A program made the translations under genes and the position numbers. A stretch of DNA of 64,000 nucleotides from Leptoclinus maculatus. Lineage: Eukaryota > Chordata > Actinopteri > Perciformes > Stichaeidae. Positions 22,801-35,400 of this stretch are shown here, piece by piece. The stretch covers positions 3,205,612 to 3,269,611 of the forward strand of contig JAVDOI010000019.1 in assembly GCA_032191485.1 (NCBI GenBank). Reading direction: 5' to 3'. Under the pieces are notes generated by a model. The model made no database searches, was not told the origin of the DNA, and worked only from the letters and a program-made list of their open reading frames with translations. How positions within the stretch are numbered: the stretch's first letter is position 1; every line of letters starts with the position of its first letter.

Positions 22801-25800
22801 ACACACACACACAAAGATCGGATTTTGAAATTTTACAGAAACTTTTGAATGCAGCTTGCCCAATTCCAAAGTTGGAAAGATGTGGAAGAGGGGTGTTAAG
22901 TCCACAACAAATGGTTAAATGTGCTGAAGGCTCTGCTCTTTCAGGGAAATTAATTCGAGAGCTTTAATCACGCCCTTAAAAACAAATACCTGGACCTTAG
23001 CTAAATCAACGATACCAAACACATAGCACTTCAGGAGGTGGTTGAGGTGATTGAGGGACTTGCAGCAGCTTGATTGGACGTCACAAATCAGCTGTGAATG
23101 ATTGTAAAGCATGAACGAGACAGCTGATGCCAATCAGCTAATAAAAGCAGCACTGAAGTAATGCTATGCTCCATGTATTTTATCTTACAGGCTAAACTTC
23201 CCTAGAATTAGCATAAATGCAAATGTTCACCTTGGAAAAAACGTCCACGAATGAATTGACAGTACAGCTAAAATAACGTAGTCGGCAGAAACACGGTACA
23301 TATACATTTGCATGTGGCTGAAAAGATCTCAAGCGTCCAGACTCACAACATATAGTCCTGTTTCATGTTTGTGCATGCAAAAGAAAGGAGATAAGAGGAA
23401 TGAGAGCAAATGGTGGACGCTGAACGCCACTTCAGACGCATGCTAAAATCTCCACTGGGCCCGCCTGCGTCCCCTCAGCGTTTAACCTATTATCACAACA
23501 TTGTTAGTGAGCGGTTGGCCTGTATGCCGGCGTGACAGCCGACAGCCACGACTGAAAGGCAGCCGACCTGAAACTCCGCAGCACTACGGGGAATACAGTT
23601 TGACACTGTTTTGAAGGTCAACTTCTTCTGCATTCAAACCCCAACAGGTCCCCCCCCCCTCCCCCCCAAATGAAACGCCTATCACAGAGAACTGGAGCTT
23701 ATTGTTCTCTCATCTCTGGTTGACCCTTACTGCCCCATTAAAATCTAGCCTGAAACTCTGCCTGAGGGTCTCCAGCCATCATCGGCACGCGCAGCCCTTT
23801 CGAGGCATCGCATGCTAATGAGACTGAGGGGGGGGGGGGGGGGATTCAGGAGTTGGGATTGGTTACCAGGGAGAATTCATTATCGGCGGGTCTGAAGCAG
23901 GAAGAGAGCGGGAGGAGATCCACTTTGAGTGTAATGAGAGCCGCTGGTCCCCTCCAGGTGATCCTGTGTGATGACTGCTAATGGCGATACACACACACAC
24001 ACACAGATATTGTTATTCATTGTGCTGACATGCTAAAGGGCTTATTACACCTCGACCATGCGGTGGTTCTGCTTTCGCCTGGTGGTTTATCAGCTTACCG
24101 CTCTGTCCAAAATAATGTGTACGATCGGACACACTTCCACCTGGTTTGGGCTCTGATGCCGCACTGTGCCGTTTCCAATCGTGTCCAATCAATCGGATTG
24201 ACCACAGGTGTTCTCCAGTCAAGCTGTAGGAACATCTCGAAGATGATCAAATGAGAGGCACCTGAGAGAAGTTCAAAGTATCACAGCAAAGGGTCCAATT
24301 ACGTCTGTCAATGTGATGCCCCCAGTTTTTCGTTTTTTAATAAATCTGAAATCCTGATTTTGCATCGTCATCATGGGGCACTGAGTGCAGCTTGATGAAA
24401 ACATTTTTAGCACATGCGCCTAAAGCAGCTTTCCCCCCCTTTGACAAAACATCCATTCAGAAACAAAGTCATGAGGCAAAGGCTTATTTGGATATATACT
24501 TTATTTTGATTTAGCTACAGTGATAGGTGACACCATTCTTAGAATTAGAATTCTAATTAAATAAATCTGTTTTCTATACCCGTGTGACACTTTTCCTCAC
24601 TCTGACACGGAGGTAGTGGGAGAGACGGTGCAATGCCATCCAGTGGGGTTTATTGCCCTGATGGGAGAGCACACAGCGCGTCTGCTACTGGAAGGACGTT
24701 GATGGACTGACTTCACTGCTGAGACAAACTACCGCACTGAGGTCCAAACACGTGAACACAGCTGCCCTCGCATGTCTTCAGAAATATTTGCATCCTATAA
24801 AACACAATATATATATATATAGCGAATAAAATAATGTAGACATATTTAGACGATATCTGGTGTTCACGTGTGCTTAAATGTGTGGATTTTGGATGAGTAG
24901 CTACATGAGTTTATTTACATAAAGTGAAAGACTGTAAACACACAAGAAGAAAGGACAGACTTGAACCTAAATGTCACAGTTTTCACAGTTTTTTTTTACC
25001 GTGTTCACAAAAAAGCTGTTTACAATGGCCAGTGTAGCACAATAAGGCACAGAGATGTTATCAACAGTCCTTCAGCCTCCCAGTAGCAAACCGCCATGTA
25101 TACAATCAACACCAATAACACCTGCTGATCTTTGCAAGATGTCCTCCTGCAGATTGGAATTTTGTTCGGCAACAAAAGACTTAATGGGGGGGGGGGCAGA
25201 AATGATCCCATTGGCTCAGGGGGCAGAGATTAGCTTATTGAAAAATCAGCTTTTTCCAAATGGACTTATGAATTGGAAAATTCCTGATTTTATAGTCAGA
25301 AATGAAATTGTGATTTCAATATAAATCATTCAGTTTCATCACATAAAAAACATATAAACACATAAAAAAAAACACTCTGCCCTGTAATGATAGCATTTCT
25401 GCCTACATGTGAATGTTTGAAACCCATTCCTACCAGATACACACCGATAGCTGACAACTGCGTGGAATCCAACAGGGAACTAAAGGGTCATCTCTTCCAG
25501 TCTCTTCCAGACTTCAAAGCCTTTAACATGATGCGTATTGCTTCCACACGTCAGGAGAAAATGAAACTATGGCGGTTAATACAACAGTTTTCAGCCGGAG
25601 CATTTCCTAAAGAGAACACTTCAATATTTCCTTCAAACAATATCCAAGAGGGGTGAAAGTATTTCCTATTCATTTCAATTTAACCTCAAAATAAACCTCC
25701 GTTTCTAAATATAGATGAAACATAAAATATATACGAGATGCTATGCAATATAATTCATAAGGCTCTCGGTGCATGTCAAACAAATCAATTACCTCCATTT

Positions 25801-26441
25801 GGATTCAATTATTACAATTTTCCATTTGTCCTTAGAATAAATGTTATGAACCAAAACACATAGACATGAATTTCTCAAGTTGGAGCAAAAATCAAGTACA
25901 GTAAGGAGAATACCATCACATCTCTCACAGATTTAGTGTAGTATCCAGGTATTCAACAGTCAGGTAGTTCACAAGAAAACGGCAATTGTAGAAAAATAAA
26001 CAGAATTTGGTGTCGCTGATCATGTTTTGGAATTCCTTTGTTGTCTTCGTGGGAACAGCTGCTGTGCAGATGTTGCTGTTTGCATTACTGATTATAGAGA
26101 AGAAGAAAAACCCATGGAGTATAATTCATAGTCTACATGGACGGGGAAACATACAATGATGAAAGTCGATGGTATTCTCCTTAGTTTCATTAAACCATTA
26201 CAAGGTTGTGTTTTGTTCCTTTTGTATACTGAGCAAATAAATACCAAAAAGTGTATTCATATAGACGATACCCCCCCTCCACAAAACAAAAAAAAGAAGT
26301 AAAAAAGGTACTGATGCACTTACATCCCCCATGAAACTGAAACCTCGTTTGATCATCATTACAACGGATTCATAAACAGGAGTGTGTTCTGTTGAAAGGG
26401 AAGCTCGGCTTTCTGTGCCGTTTGGTCTAGGTGGCTTGAAA

Positions 26442-26457
26442 CCAGCAGGGGGCAGTG
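26442..26457 (+). promoter_or_regulatory. CTCF-like core motif downstream of slc16a7
   Basis: CCAGCAGGGGGCAGTG is a full match to the vertebrate CTCF core. It lies about 2.7 kb past the slc16a7 stop. Confidence 0.5.
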
Positions 26458-28743
26458 TTATTCGGTATAAAGTGACTGTACAGCAGTCCATCTCCCTCAC
26501 TGAGAGGCATCGTGACATCTGAGTTCAGTAGCGTCTCGTTCCACTAATGAAGTGCAAGCAGGATAAGTTAACATTCATAAGGTTTCAATGTTAGTCATTT
26601 ACTAAAGCTACAAGGAAAGGTACAGACACGGCATTAAAAAAATACTGTCTAATATCGGCATGAGATACTGGTGCATTATGGGAGAATAAATCTGAGCAGC
26701 TGACCGACCGGACGAGCTGGGTTTGTCCGCACGGAGCTGGAGATCATCTCCAAACGGAAACATGAGAACAGGTGTGCAAATCCTTCAGAACTGATCTTAT
26801 TTACAATAAATGTCAGATATTCTCAACAATGTCCCCGCCCTCAGAAGCCATCCAGCCAAACCAGAGTAACACAGTAACAAAGCGTTTGGTTGTGATGAAC
26901 CAGGTGGAGAGCCACTGCTACACAGCTGGACAGCCATTTGCATTATTCAGAATACACATTCATATATTCAAAGTGCGGGGGGGAGAGAAAAAAGGGACAA
27001 TTACATTGTTTTGTTGCTCATGATGGCTTTGAAAAATGACCTTTGTTATTAAAATGTGTTGGCTTTGTTATGGGACAGCGGAGACAGGACACCATGAGGT
27101 CATCGTTTGAAACCAAAGCCGCATGTTGTTGTTTTTTGCTGAAAACCCATCAACGGCACGGCAGGGCGACATTTAGGGAACACCTGGAATGGATAGAATA
27201 TTGGACAATAGCGACACTCACAGCAACAGTTCAATTGCTTCGCGGATATGTTCACTCGTTTGCACACAATACGATTCAAAATACCGGTATACCTCATTAG
27301 CATTCGGCGATTAGTAGCATCGGTAGTATTCCTTCAAACACGTTAACAAACTGGTGAGGATGTTAGTGAATTAGTTACAGAACAACATTAAGGAATCTCA
27401 TAGCTTTAACATTTACACAGACGTGTTAGGAGACAAACGGAGCACACGACACTGGTTTCTAGTGAGTCACCGCAGAAAAAGTGGGTCACATTTAACACAG
27501 AGGTTGATAATACAATTCACCGTACAACCCCCCCCCCCAGCATTCTTTACATTACATTTAAGGCAATGTATCGTAGAATGGAGTGTCGCGCTGTCCACAA
27601 CAAACATTTCCCTGGATACCTGCATTAAAATATGAGAAATGATATTGCTCATGGGCTCCGTGTGTAGAACTGCCACTATTATGCAGATGGTTTTTGGTCA
27701 TTAATACCTTGTTAAGGCCCACAGAGGAAATTACATTCAACCATAATTAAACTCGTTTAATTGCAGCATTTTTCTGAAATGCTGTTTGGGGCCATTTCTC
27801 TTTCAGCAAACTTTATACGAGTGCGATACGGAACGCTCGGCGACGTACAGGAAGCATTTTATGACTCGATCGAAAGTATTAAAGTGGGACATTTGCGCGG
27901 GTTTTTTAACGACACCACGTAACAGTGCGAAGGCGGGCAGCATAATGCGCGGGCAACCGGCGTCGCCAGCTGTGAACACATCTGTTCATTATTTTTAGAA
28001 GTGGGAATTTTATGGCACCCGAATGCCATTTTAAAAACACAGTGCAATTAGGATTCTGAGCTCTTGCTTGACACATATCACCAGATGGATCGACCATTTC
28101 CGGGTGCACTGGGATTGCTGAACGCTGCATTCGCACCGCGAGCAACACAATCAACAAGTCATCATGGAGTTTTTCCCACAGAGCTGACCAACCGAGGAAA
28201 ATCGGCTAAACTTTTTAGGCTCGATAGCGGACACCAGCGAGGCAGATTTTCGCTCCCATTTTGTTCCACGTTGATATGATTTAATGGACATTAGCCCATC
28301 TTTCAAAGCAGCAACTTTGATGTGAAAGACGACTGGACATTCAGAAGTGCCGACTGTCCACAATTTGCCAAAAAAAATGCTCATAAACCAAGTTGCTCGT
28401 GGTGTGAATGCAGCGTTAGGAATGCACGAACCGTTGACTTTTCCTCGATTACCAAGAATTCAGTGTGTTGTGAAGGATAGAAGACTATTCAGACTGCAGT
28501 TTGAGCATGAATTCAGTTTGCTGGTGCTGTTGGAACAGTGGCGACACGCTGATGCTGCATTCACGTCATATCGGAAGACTCAGCAGGAAGAGAGGAACGA
28601 CTCTTGTTGCTACGGATTGGAATATTGAACTTGTCGGGACATATGGCAATAACTAAAATCAGCCATTAACAAACTGCAACAGATAACTTCTTTTTTTTTT
28701 TTTTTAGCAGAGTGGATTGTCTGACTGAATTTAACTCTTTTTT

Positions 28744-28749
28744 TTTATT
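28744..28749 (-). terminator. slc16a7: Candidate poly(A) signal of slc16a7
   Basis: A minus-strand AATAAA lies about 460 nt past the stop codon. It is the first clear canonical hexamer downstream. A genomic A-run on the minus strand follows at about 28691-28705. A longer 3' UTR is possible, because SLC16A7 transcripts are known to vary in length. Confidence 0.35.
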
Positions 28750-29205
28750 ATCAGCATCTGCAACATCCGAGGATTTGCTGACATGTTCCCACATCCTGAT
28801 CGTTACTGCCACTAGGTGCCTGATGTGAATGTACTTTCCCCCTGTTGCAGTCTTGTATTTACAGTGAATCCGATATGAGGCGAACGTGGCAAAAAACATT
28901 ATACAGTTAGTACTACACTGTTTTCCACTCAGTTTTCAGACTTTTTTGTCTCATATGCATGCAGTATCTTACACTTTTGTCCGTGGTTAAACATTGCTGT
29001 TATAGTCGCTGATGCTCTTTGACAAACGGATATCAAGCCTCACGGCCTCCTCCAGTTGTTGCTTTGGCAGTTAGTTTCATGGAAGTGCAGAAGACCCCCC
29101 CCGAATAGAGCGTGGTGGACCACCGAGAGGCACCTCTTGGCTTGGAGCTCAGTTTGATCGTAGTGGAGGGAGGTGAGGGTGAGCTGTTTGGCGGAGCAGA
29201 GGGAT

Positions 29206-29486
29206 CTAGATGTTGGTTTCCCGCTGCATAGGTTCACCGTCCTTTTCACTTTTGCCGACCAGCTCATCCGACGCCTGGGTTTCCCCGTCAGCCTCCTTCT
29301 GAGCCAGAACTTTGTCTGGATCTTCCGTCTCAGTCCGTTTGTACATCTCTGCACTCTTGCGCTCGCGCTCCAAGAGTCTGTAGTTGATGAAGTTCCCGAT
29401 GAAGAGCCAAATACTGGCCAGAATCACGACAGCTCCACAGCAAAAATACATGGCCTTGTAGTTTTTTGTGATATCAACCAGTTTCC
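29206..29486 (-). CDS. slc16a7: slc16a7 last coding exon, C-terminal tail
   Basis: This exon encodes residues 389-481 and the TAG stop at 29208-29206. It completes helix 12 (AMYFCCGAVVILASIWLFIG, then NFINYRLLERERK) and then a cytosolic tail of about 60 residues rich in Glu, Lys and Asp, ending METHionine-free as PMQRETNI. The tail is the least conserved part of the family, but the last four residues are those of mammalian MCT2. The acceptor is TCTTGCAG|GG. Confidence 0.9.
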
Positions 29487-32400
29487 CTGCAAGACAACAC
29501 AAGGTTTTAAGATGCTGAAGTATCTGCACAGTTATAAACTCTTAAGTATTACCACGTATAAACACGGCTAAATGTCAACTATTATTATATCTACCCATTT
29601 AAATAAAGGCCTGGTCATAATTGCATTTAAAATGTTTGTTTTAATGGAATGGCCATGATCGTAAATCCATGCAAGTATTTTGAGTGAATTTTGATGAACT
29701 TTGACATACGATCTTGACAATGCTGGCCTTCTAGGGAGCAGAGAGTTATAGCGCCCAGCAAAAGAGAAGCTATCTTATCTTATTTTCTGACCCCCCCCTC
29801 TGTCAAGAGTATAAACTCTCCCACGGCAGAGTTTGGAAGAAACAAAAGTCACTGGTACTGTTTCAACATATTGTCCCATTAGCAACCGAGCTATCTTATT
29901 GAGCTTTTGTGACTTGATGAGCATGCGTTTATTAGCAGTTAGCTCACAGGTTGATGGTAGTTTGCCAACAAGCTACTGCGAATAGTCACAACCAAGCTTC
30001 TTAAAACACTGTACCTTTCTAGTGTGACTGGGCCTTATTAATATTGTGAACCAACTCTAATAACTAAGAACACTTGAAAGTACAGGCAGTAAAAAACGTG
30101 CGTGTAATGGAATGAAATATGCTCTCAGACGGACTGATCGTACCTGCTAGAGGTGGACCAATGAGGACCGGGCAGCACTCCACAATGGTGGTGAGTCCCA
30201 CAGCACTGGAGAACCTCTGAGGCCCAACAAGGTCCATCAGCGTTTCGAACAGCACTGAGCTGACCATGCCAAAAGCAAAGCCGAAGAACATCGCATACAC
30301 CACCAGACCGGTGTAGTTTTCCACCAGTGGGCAAAGGAGGTGGCACACTCCATTGTACAGCACAGCGAAGCTGAAGAAGTACTGGATCCGGGGCCGGACC
30401 CAGCGCGAGTTGGCCAGTAGCCCCATTGAGGGCCTGGCAACCATGTCAACAAAAGCCAGAATTGAGAGCAGGAAGGCCGCCGAGTACTCATCCACGCCCA
30501 TGTCTTTAGCGAAGGCCGCAAGGAAGACAATCGGTGCAAAGAAGCCCAGGAACATGATGACGTTGCCCGACAGGTAAATGAGGAAGCCGCGATGCTTGAA
30601 GAGGGACAAGTCCAGGTACTTGTTGAATATTTGCCAGGCAGTGTGCTTCTCCTTTGTCGTGGTGGTAATGGCGGCTACCTCTTCGTCCTTCTTGAGCTTG
30701 CCGGGCGGTGGCCCCAGAGGCCTCATGAGGGACCCGGCCACACAGCAGTTCAATACCAGGCCACCCAGGATGAGGAAGCTGCCTCTCCAGCCGAACTGGT
30801 TGAAGAGGTACTGGTTGAGAGGAGCCAGGGTGCTAAGGAACACCGGACTGCCGGCCATCGCCAGCCCGTTAGCGATGGGACGCTTCTTACAGAAGTATCT
30901 GCCTATCATAGTCAGAGCTGGCTGCAGGTTGAAGGCTAGTCCAAGTCCTATGAGCAGAGGTGATAGACTTAATTAAGTAACAATTATGCGGCAACTGTTA
31001 ATGTACCAATGCTGAAGAACACAAAAAATTATCTATTTTACTTCCTATTCACCTATAAAAGAAACCAAGTAACTGTTTACCTCTGACATACTTGCTTTAA
31101 GAACTAGCTAGCAACAATGGGTGATTAGCCATGCTAGCACCGCGGCTCTAAGGATTGTCCAGCACTGTGATTTATAATAAGTGCCTGCAAAACTAATGAG
31201 GTTCCCATCAGCCTCAGTTGTATTTTGAGTTTAACGCTAATTAGAAATCGTTAAACGCTAAATTACGATGCTGAAAAAGGTAAACATAATACATGCTAAA
31301 CATCTGCATGCTAGCATGGTCATTGTGAGCATGCTAGCATGGTCATTGTGAGCATGCTAGCGTGCTAGTGTTAGCATTTAGCTCAAAGCACCACTATTCC
31401 TCAATGCAGCCTCACAGGATGTTAAACCAGAGAGACAATCTCACTTATACAAAGGTGGCTGGATAAGATTTAGAATGTGTAATGCAAAGAGTTGTTCCAA
31501 CAATAATTTGGAGTAAAAAAGTATTTTTTCTATTGATGTTATACATTTCCCAATGATATAATAGGTGTCAGCCAAAGGGCTTTGCCTTTTTCCACACATT
31601 CCCTCTTTCAAATGAAATGCCATAAAGGCTTCTTTAAGTAATATTCTTTTTAATTATTTAGTATTGAATGAATTGCCCCATTTAAAAGCCTTGGTGCGGA
31701 ACATGGCACAGTTTGCTCTCTACATGAGAGTATTGATCATTAGATGGTAGATTAGTCATTTCATTTGGATTTAAATGGGCTGTGGAATAATAGTTGTGCT
31801 GTATCTACAGTAAATATGTGAAATATGGCTAAAAGATGTGATGAAGCCTAATTAGAGAAGGAGACATTTCAGCTTTGTAGCCAGCTATTTGTCAACCTCT
31901 ACTAAGACTAAGTTTTAAGTCGCATTTATAATCATGTTAAAACACAGTATAATACAATTAAGGCAAGAACCAGAATAGACTGAATAAACCAGGGAAACGT
32001 TGCTCCTGCAACAACACTTTTATTTTTAACCTGCTACTTAGAAGTAGCGGCTCATCAAATGGACTTAGATGGACTTACCACCAATAACTCCTATGCAGAA
32101 GTAAAGCTGCACCACGCTGGTACAGAAGGAAGCTAGGATCATGCCGGTGGCAGAGAGACAGCCCCCCATCATGACGATGGGCCTGCAGCCGTACGTGTTG
32201 ACCAGTATGCTGCTGATTGGACCTGGAGCAAAGGGAAAAGATGAGATCAACCCACGCATGTCGGATGTTTACAGTAGGCAGGATAACTGAAAGTGAGTGC
32301 ATAATGATTTAATCTGGTTAGTGCTGCACGCCAGCGGGAGCCCCGCTTCTATTTATAGAAGCAACTAAGCGGTTTCAATTTTTAAGCACGGCATTCCCAT

Positions 32401-35400
32401 CGGCTCGTGCCAAATTAATTTAAGCGAAGTGACTGAAGACGGTCAGTTTCTATTCAGTACGTTTTTTAACATGCTTTTTCTATATTGGAAAAAAAACCTT
32501 TAGGTGCATCAATCAACATTCTATTCTCCAGTCATTCATACAAGCCAAAAACAGAACACATGACAAAGCACTCGCTCATTTCTGTAGTGTGTTGTGTTTA
32601 TATTCAGGCAGATCTCTGGCACAGAGAGTCTTAAATGAGGTTAATTAGATTGTGACCGAATCCCCACTTTAACTATATTATCTAAATGACTTAATAAAAA
32701 GGTCAACTGTAATATTATTAGCCAAACTGCCCAAATTAAATGTCCGTTGGATCTTGCACAGCCACCTGGTTCAACTTTGACAGATTGTACTTACGGGACC
32801 AGAAGTCAGGGTTTGTTTACAAGCTATTTGATGATCAAATGTCTGAATGAGTATTTAAAAAAGAGGCATTTCCCCCCCAAAATCTGAAATATATATTTTT
32901 CTTCTTACCTGTAATGCTATTTATCAATCTAGATTGTTATGGTGAGAGTTGCCTGATTTCGGCCATAGAGATGTTTTGCATAATGTCTCCAACATAATGT
33001 GATGAGATGGCAAAAAATACATCTGAAAAACTTAACAGCAATGTCTCTTTCTAAGGACCCGGTTTCAAGATAATCCACAGACCTTGTGTGCAGTTTCACG
33101 GAGGAACTATGGTTGAAAAAAAAAAGTTCGGTCCACTGAATTTTTGAGAGAAGAGTAAGACTCTATATTTTAAATAATATTTGTGCCGTGTTACTTTGTG
33201 TTCCATTGTTTAAATTTCTCCATTTGCGGTGTATGAGAGCATTTGATCGGTTTCATACATCTTGGTACATTACGTCCCATGAATACCGTGTGCTCGAAGC
33301 ACTTATCTGCATCTTATAATTGACACCGTCCCCTCGCCCTATGCCGAATCCTAAGCACAGGAGGTGTAAATCGAATAGGGAGGGAGAAAAGTAATGAAAG
33401 ATGTATTTTTCTGAAATAATACTCTCATTACCAGCCAGAAGATGTATCACATTTCTGCCAGGCCCAGTGCAATTTAAAAAGCCACAACGGGCGAGGAGTC
33501 ATCTGACTTAATTTGCTCCGCATGAATCTTTTTTCGACCTTGAGGAAAGTTCCCCCTCATTTGCATCCAGCGCAGCGATCAGTATTCTCGGGGGCTCGGC
33601 GGGACCCGAATCGGCCGAGATGAGGAAGCCCCTGAGCCTGCACATTACCTCCCTTGAAAAAGGCTTATCATCTCCTGGCCAGACGCGGCGTGGACTTCAT
33701 TTCACAGTGGACAAAAGCCCAAACTAAATATAACCACCTAGATCCCAAAAGGGAATGACTCATATAGAATTTTTTATTTTTTTTATCCGCGACCCTTTAA
33801 TGTGAGCTGCAGCGACGAGGCCGGTGCAGCTCGTGATGACGCGAGGATGCTGGCCATCCATCCCACTTCAAAGAGGATAAAGTTGACAGAAATGGAAGCA
33901 AACTGCTTTTGAAAGCCGCTCTGCAGCGAGGGGACACGGACACGGTGTCCAGCCAGCCCATTACACAGATATTTGCAGGCATTGTGATAAAAGTTTATAC
34001 ACATTTTGGAGTTGACATGAGGCTTTGAGGTGAAGTTTAGAGCTGTCTAACAGCGGGCAGAATCACACTGGATGATGTTAACATGGTGGCCTAAAGGTTA
34101 CAGAAGCGGGCTGGTGACAGGGAGGCTGCCGGCTCCAGATCCCACATGGTTAGATCTAGAATGGTACGTTTTACCACCAGATAAGACGCAAATGAGAGCA
34201 GTAAATCAAAACGTCATTAATGCTAAACCAAAAGACGCTACTGTACGCCCTGTATAAACGAGGGGAACTCATGTGTGATGATTCTCTGTGGGTTTGTCAC
34301 TACAAGGGACGGCCTTCACATCACATGTAATCAGTTAACCATCAAAATATTGATTATAGCAATTTCAAATATTTCTCCGGAACAATCTTTCCGTTACTTT
34401 GGAGAATTTACAGCTTTTGTCCCGGTGAGACCGGTTAACGGCATGCTCTATGGATTATGATTAAAGACTGCGGAGGCCAACTGCTCAACCAGTTAAGAGT
34501 AAATTCACGTTCAAGAAAACCTTTTTCAGAGCAAAGAGAAAAACAATGTTAAAAGCTTTTGTGCGGTTGAGAATAATGGTTTAAAGCACCGACTTGAGTC
34601 TTCATCAAGTTGGAAATAAAAACTAATTAATGGCGCCTGGTATTCTCTAAAGACAAGCATGACAAATAAAATGTATAAAAGAAATGTAAAATAATTACTG
34701 CAATGCTTCCCTGAAACATAAATTGCCTTTTAATTTCGCCTCATTATAAACCACTTGACAGGTGTGTTTGCGTGACCTATTTCTTTTGTTGGCACCCTGG
34801 CATCTACCTGTGTCTGTGACTGACAGTGAATGGAATGTGCATTGTTTTCATGCCGCCTCGCCCAAGGTCAAGTCTCTCTCTCTCTCTCTGTGTGTGTGTC
34901 TCTCTGGATTAGCGACACTGATCCGACACAGACACGCAGCCTGCAGTTTAAAAGACGTCATCACAGAGCGACGCTCGCTGCGCTGCCTGAGGGAATGAGT
35001 GACGCTCGCTTGCTTTCACAGCGGTCGGATGTGACGCTATGAAGGGTCGAGCTGAAAGAATGCCCAACCCTGCTTTTCAAAAGGACAAAGAGTGATAAAC
35101 TAGTGCTGTCATGTGGAGTTTAGAGCTTGGAAACCGCCTGCTCTCACTTCACTTATAAGCTTATACCCAACTTAGAACAAAGGGCCCTTGTTTTCCATTA
35201 TTTCACGTTAGTAGCAGCACATTATAATATATAATTAAGACATATAGCTATTATGGATTATTGATCTTCTCTCTATCCTTGAAAAAACAGATGTCTTTGT
35301 TAGAAAAGCTGTTTGCCAATTAATTTGCATGGTCGCTCAGGCAACTGACTATGAAATCATTAGAGGGTAAGTTTGTTGTGCTGCCAAGATGTCTTGTTAG

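Larger units (their letters stand above)
13241..28743. other. Non-coding region 3' of slc16a7
   Basis: No supportable exon. Contents include homopolymers C15 at 19588 and G16 at 23828, CA repeats, a possible retroelement edge at 16590-16915, and a 9-bp hairpin (AAGCGCTGG) at about 14761-14795. There is also a locally CpG-rich, stop-poor stretch at about 27786-28628 that I cannot explain. The part nearest 29206 may be 3' UTR. Confidence 0.5.

Noticed and set aside
34085..34160. Functional tRNA gene
   Set aside because: Only the A and B box region is tRNA-like; the B box is broken and no cloverleaf with a paired acceptor stem is seen.
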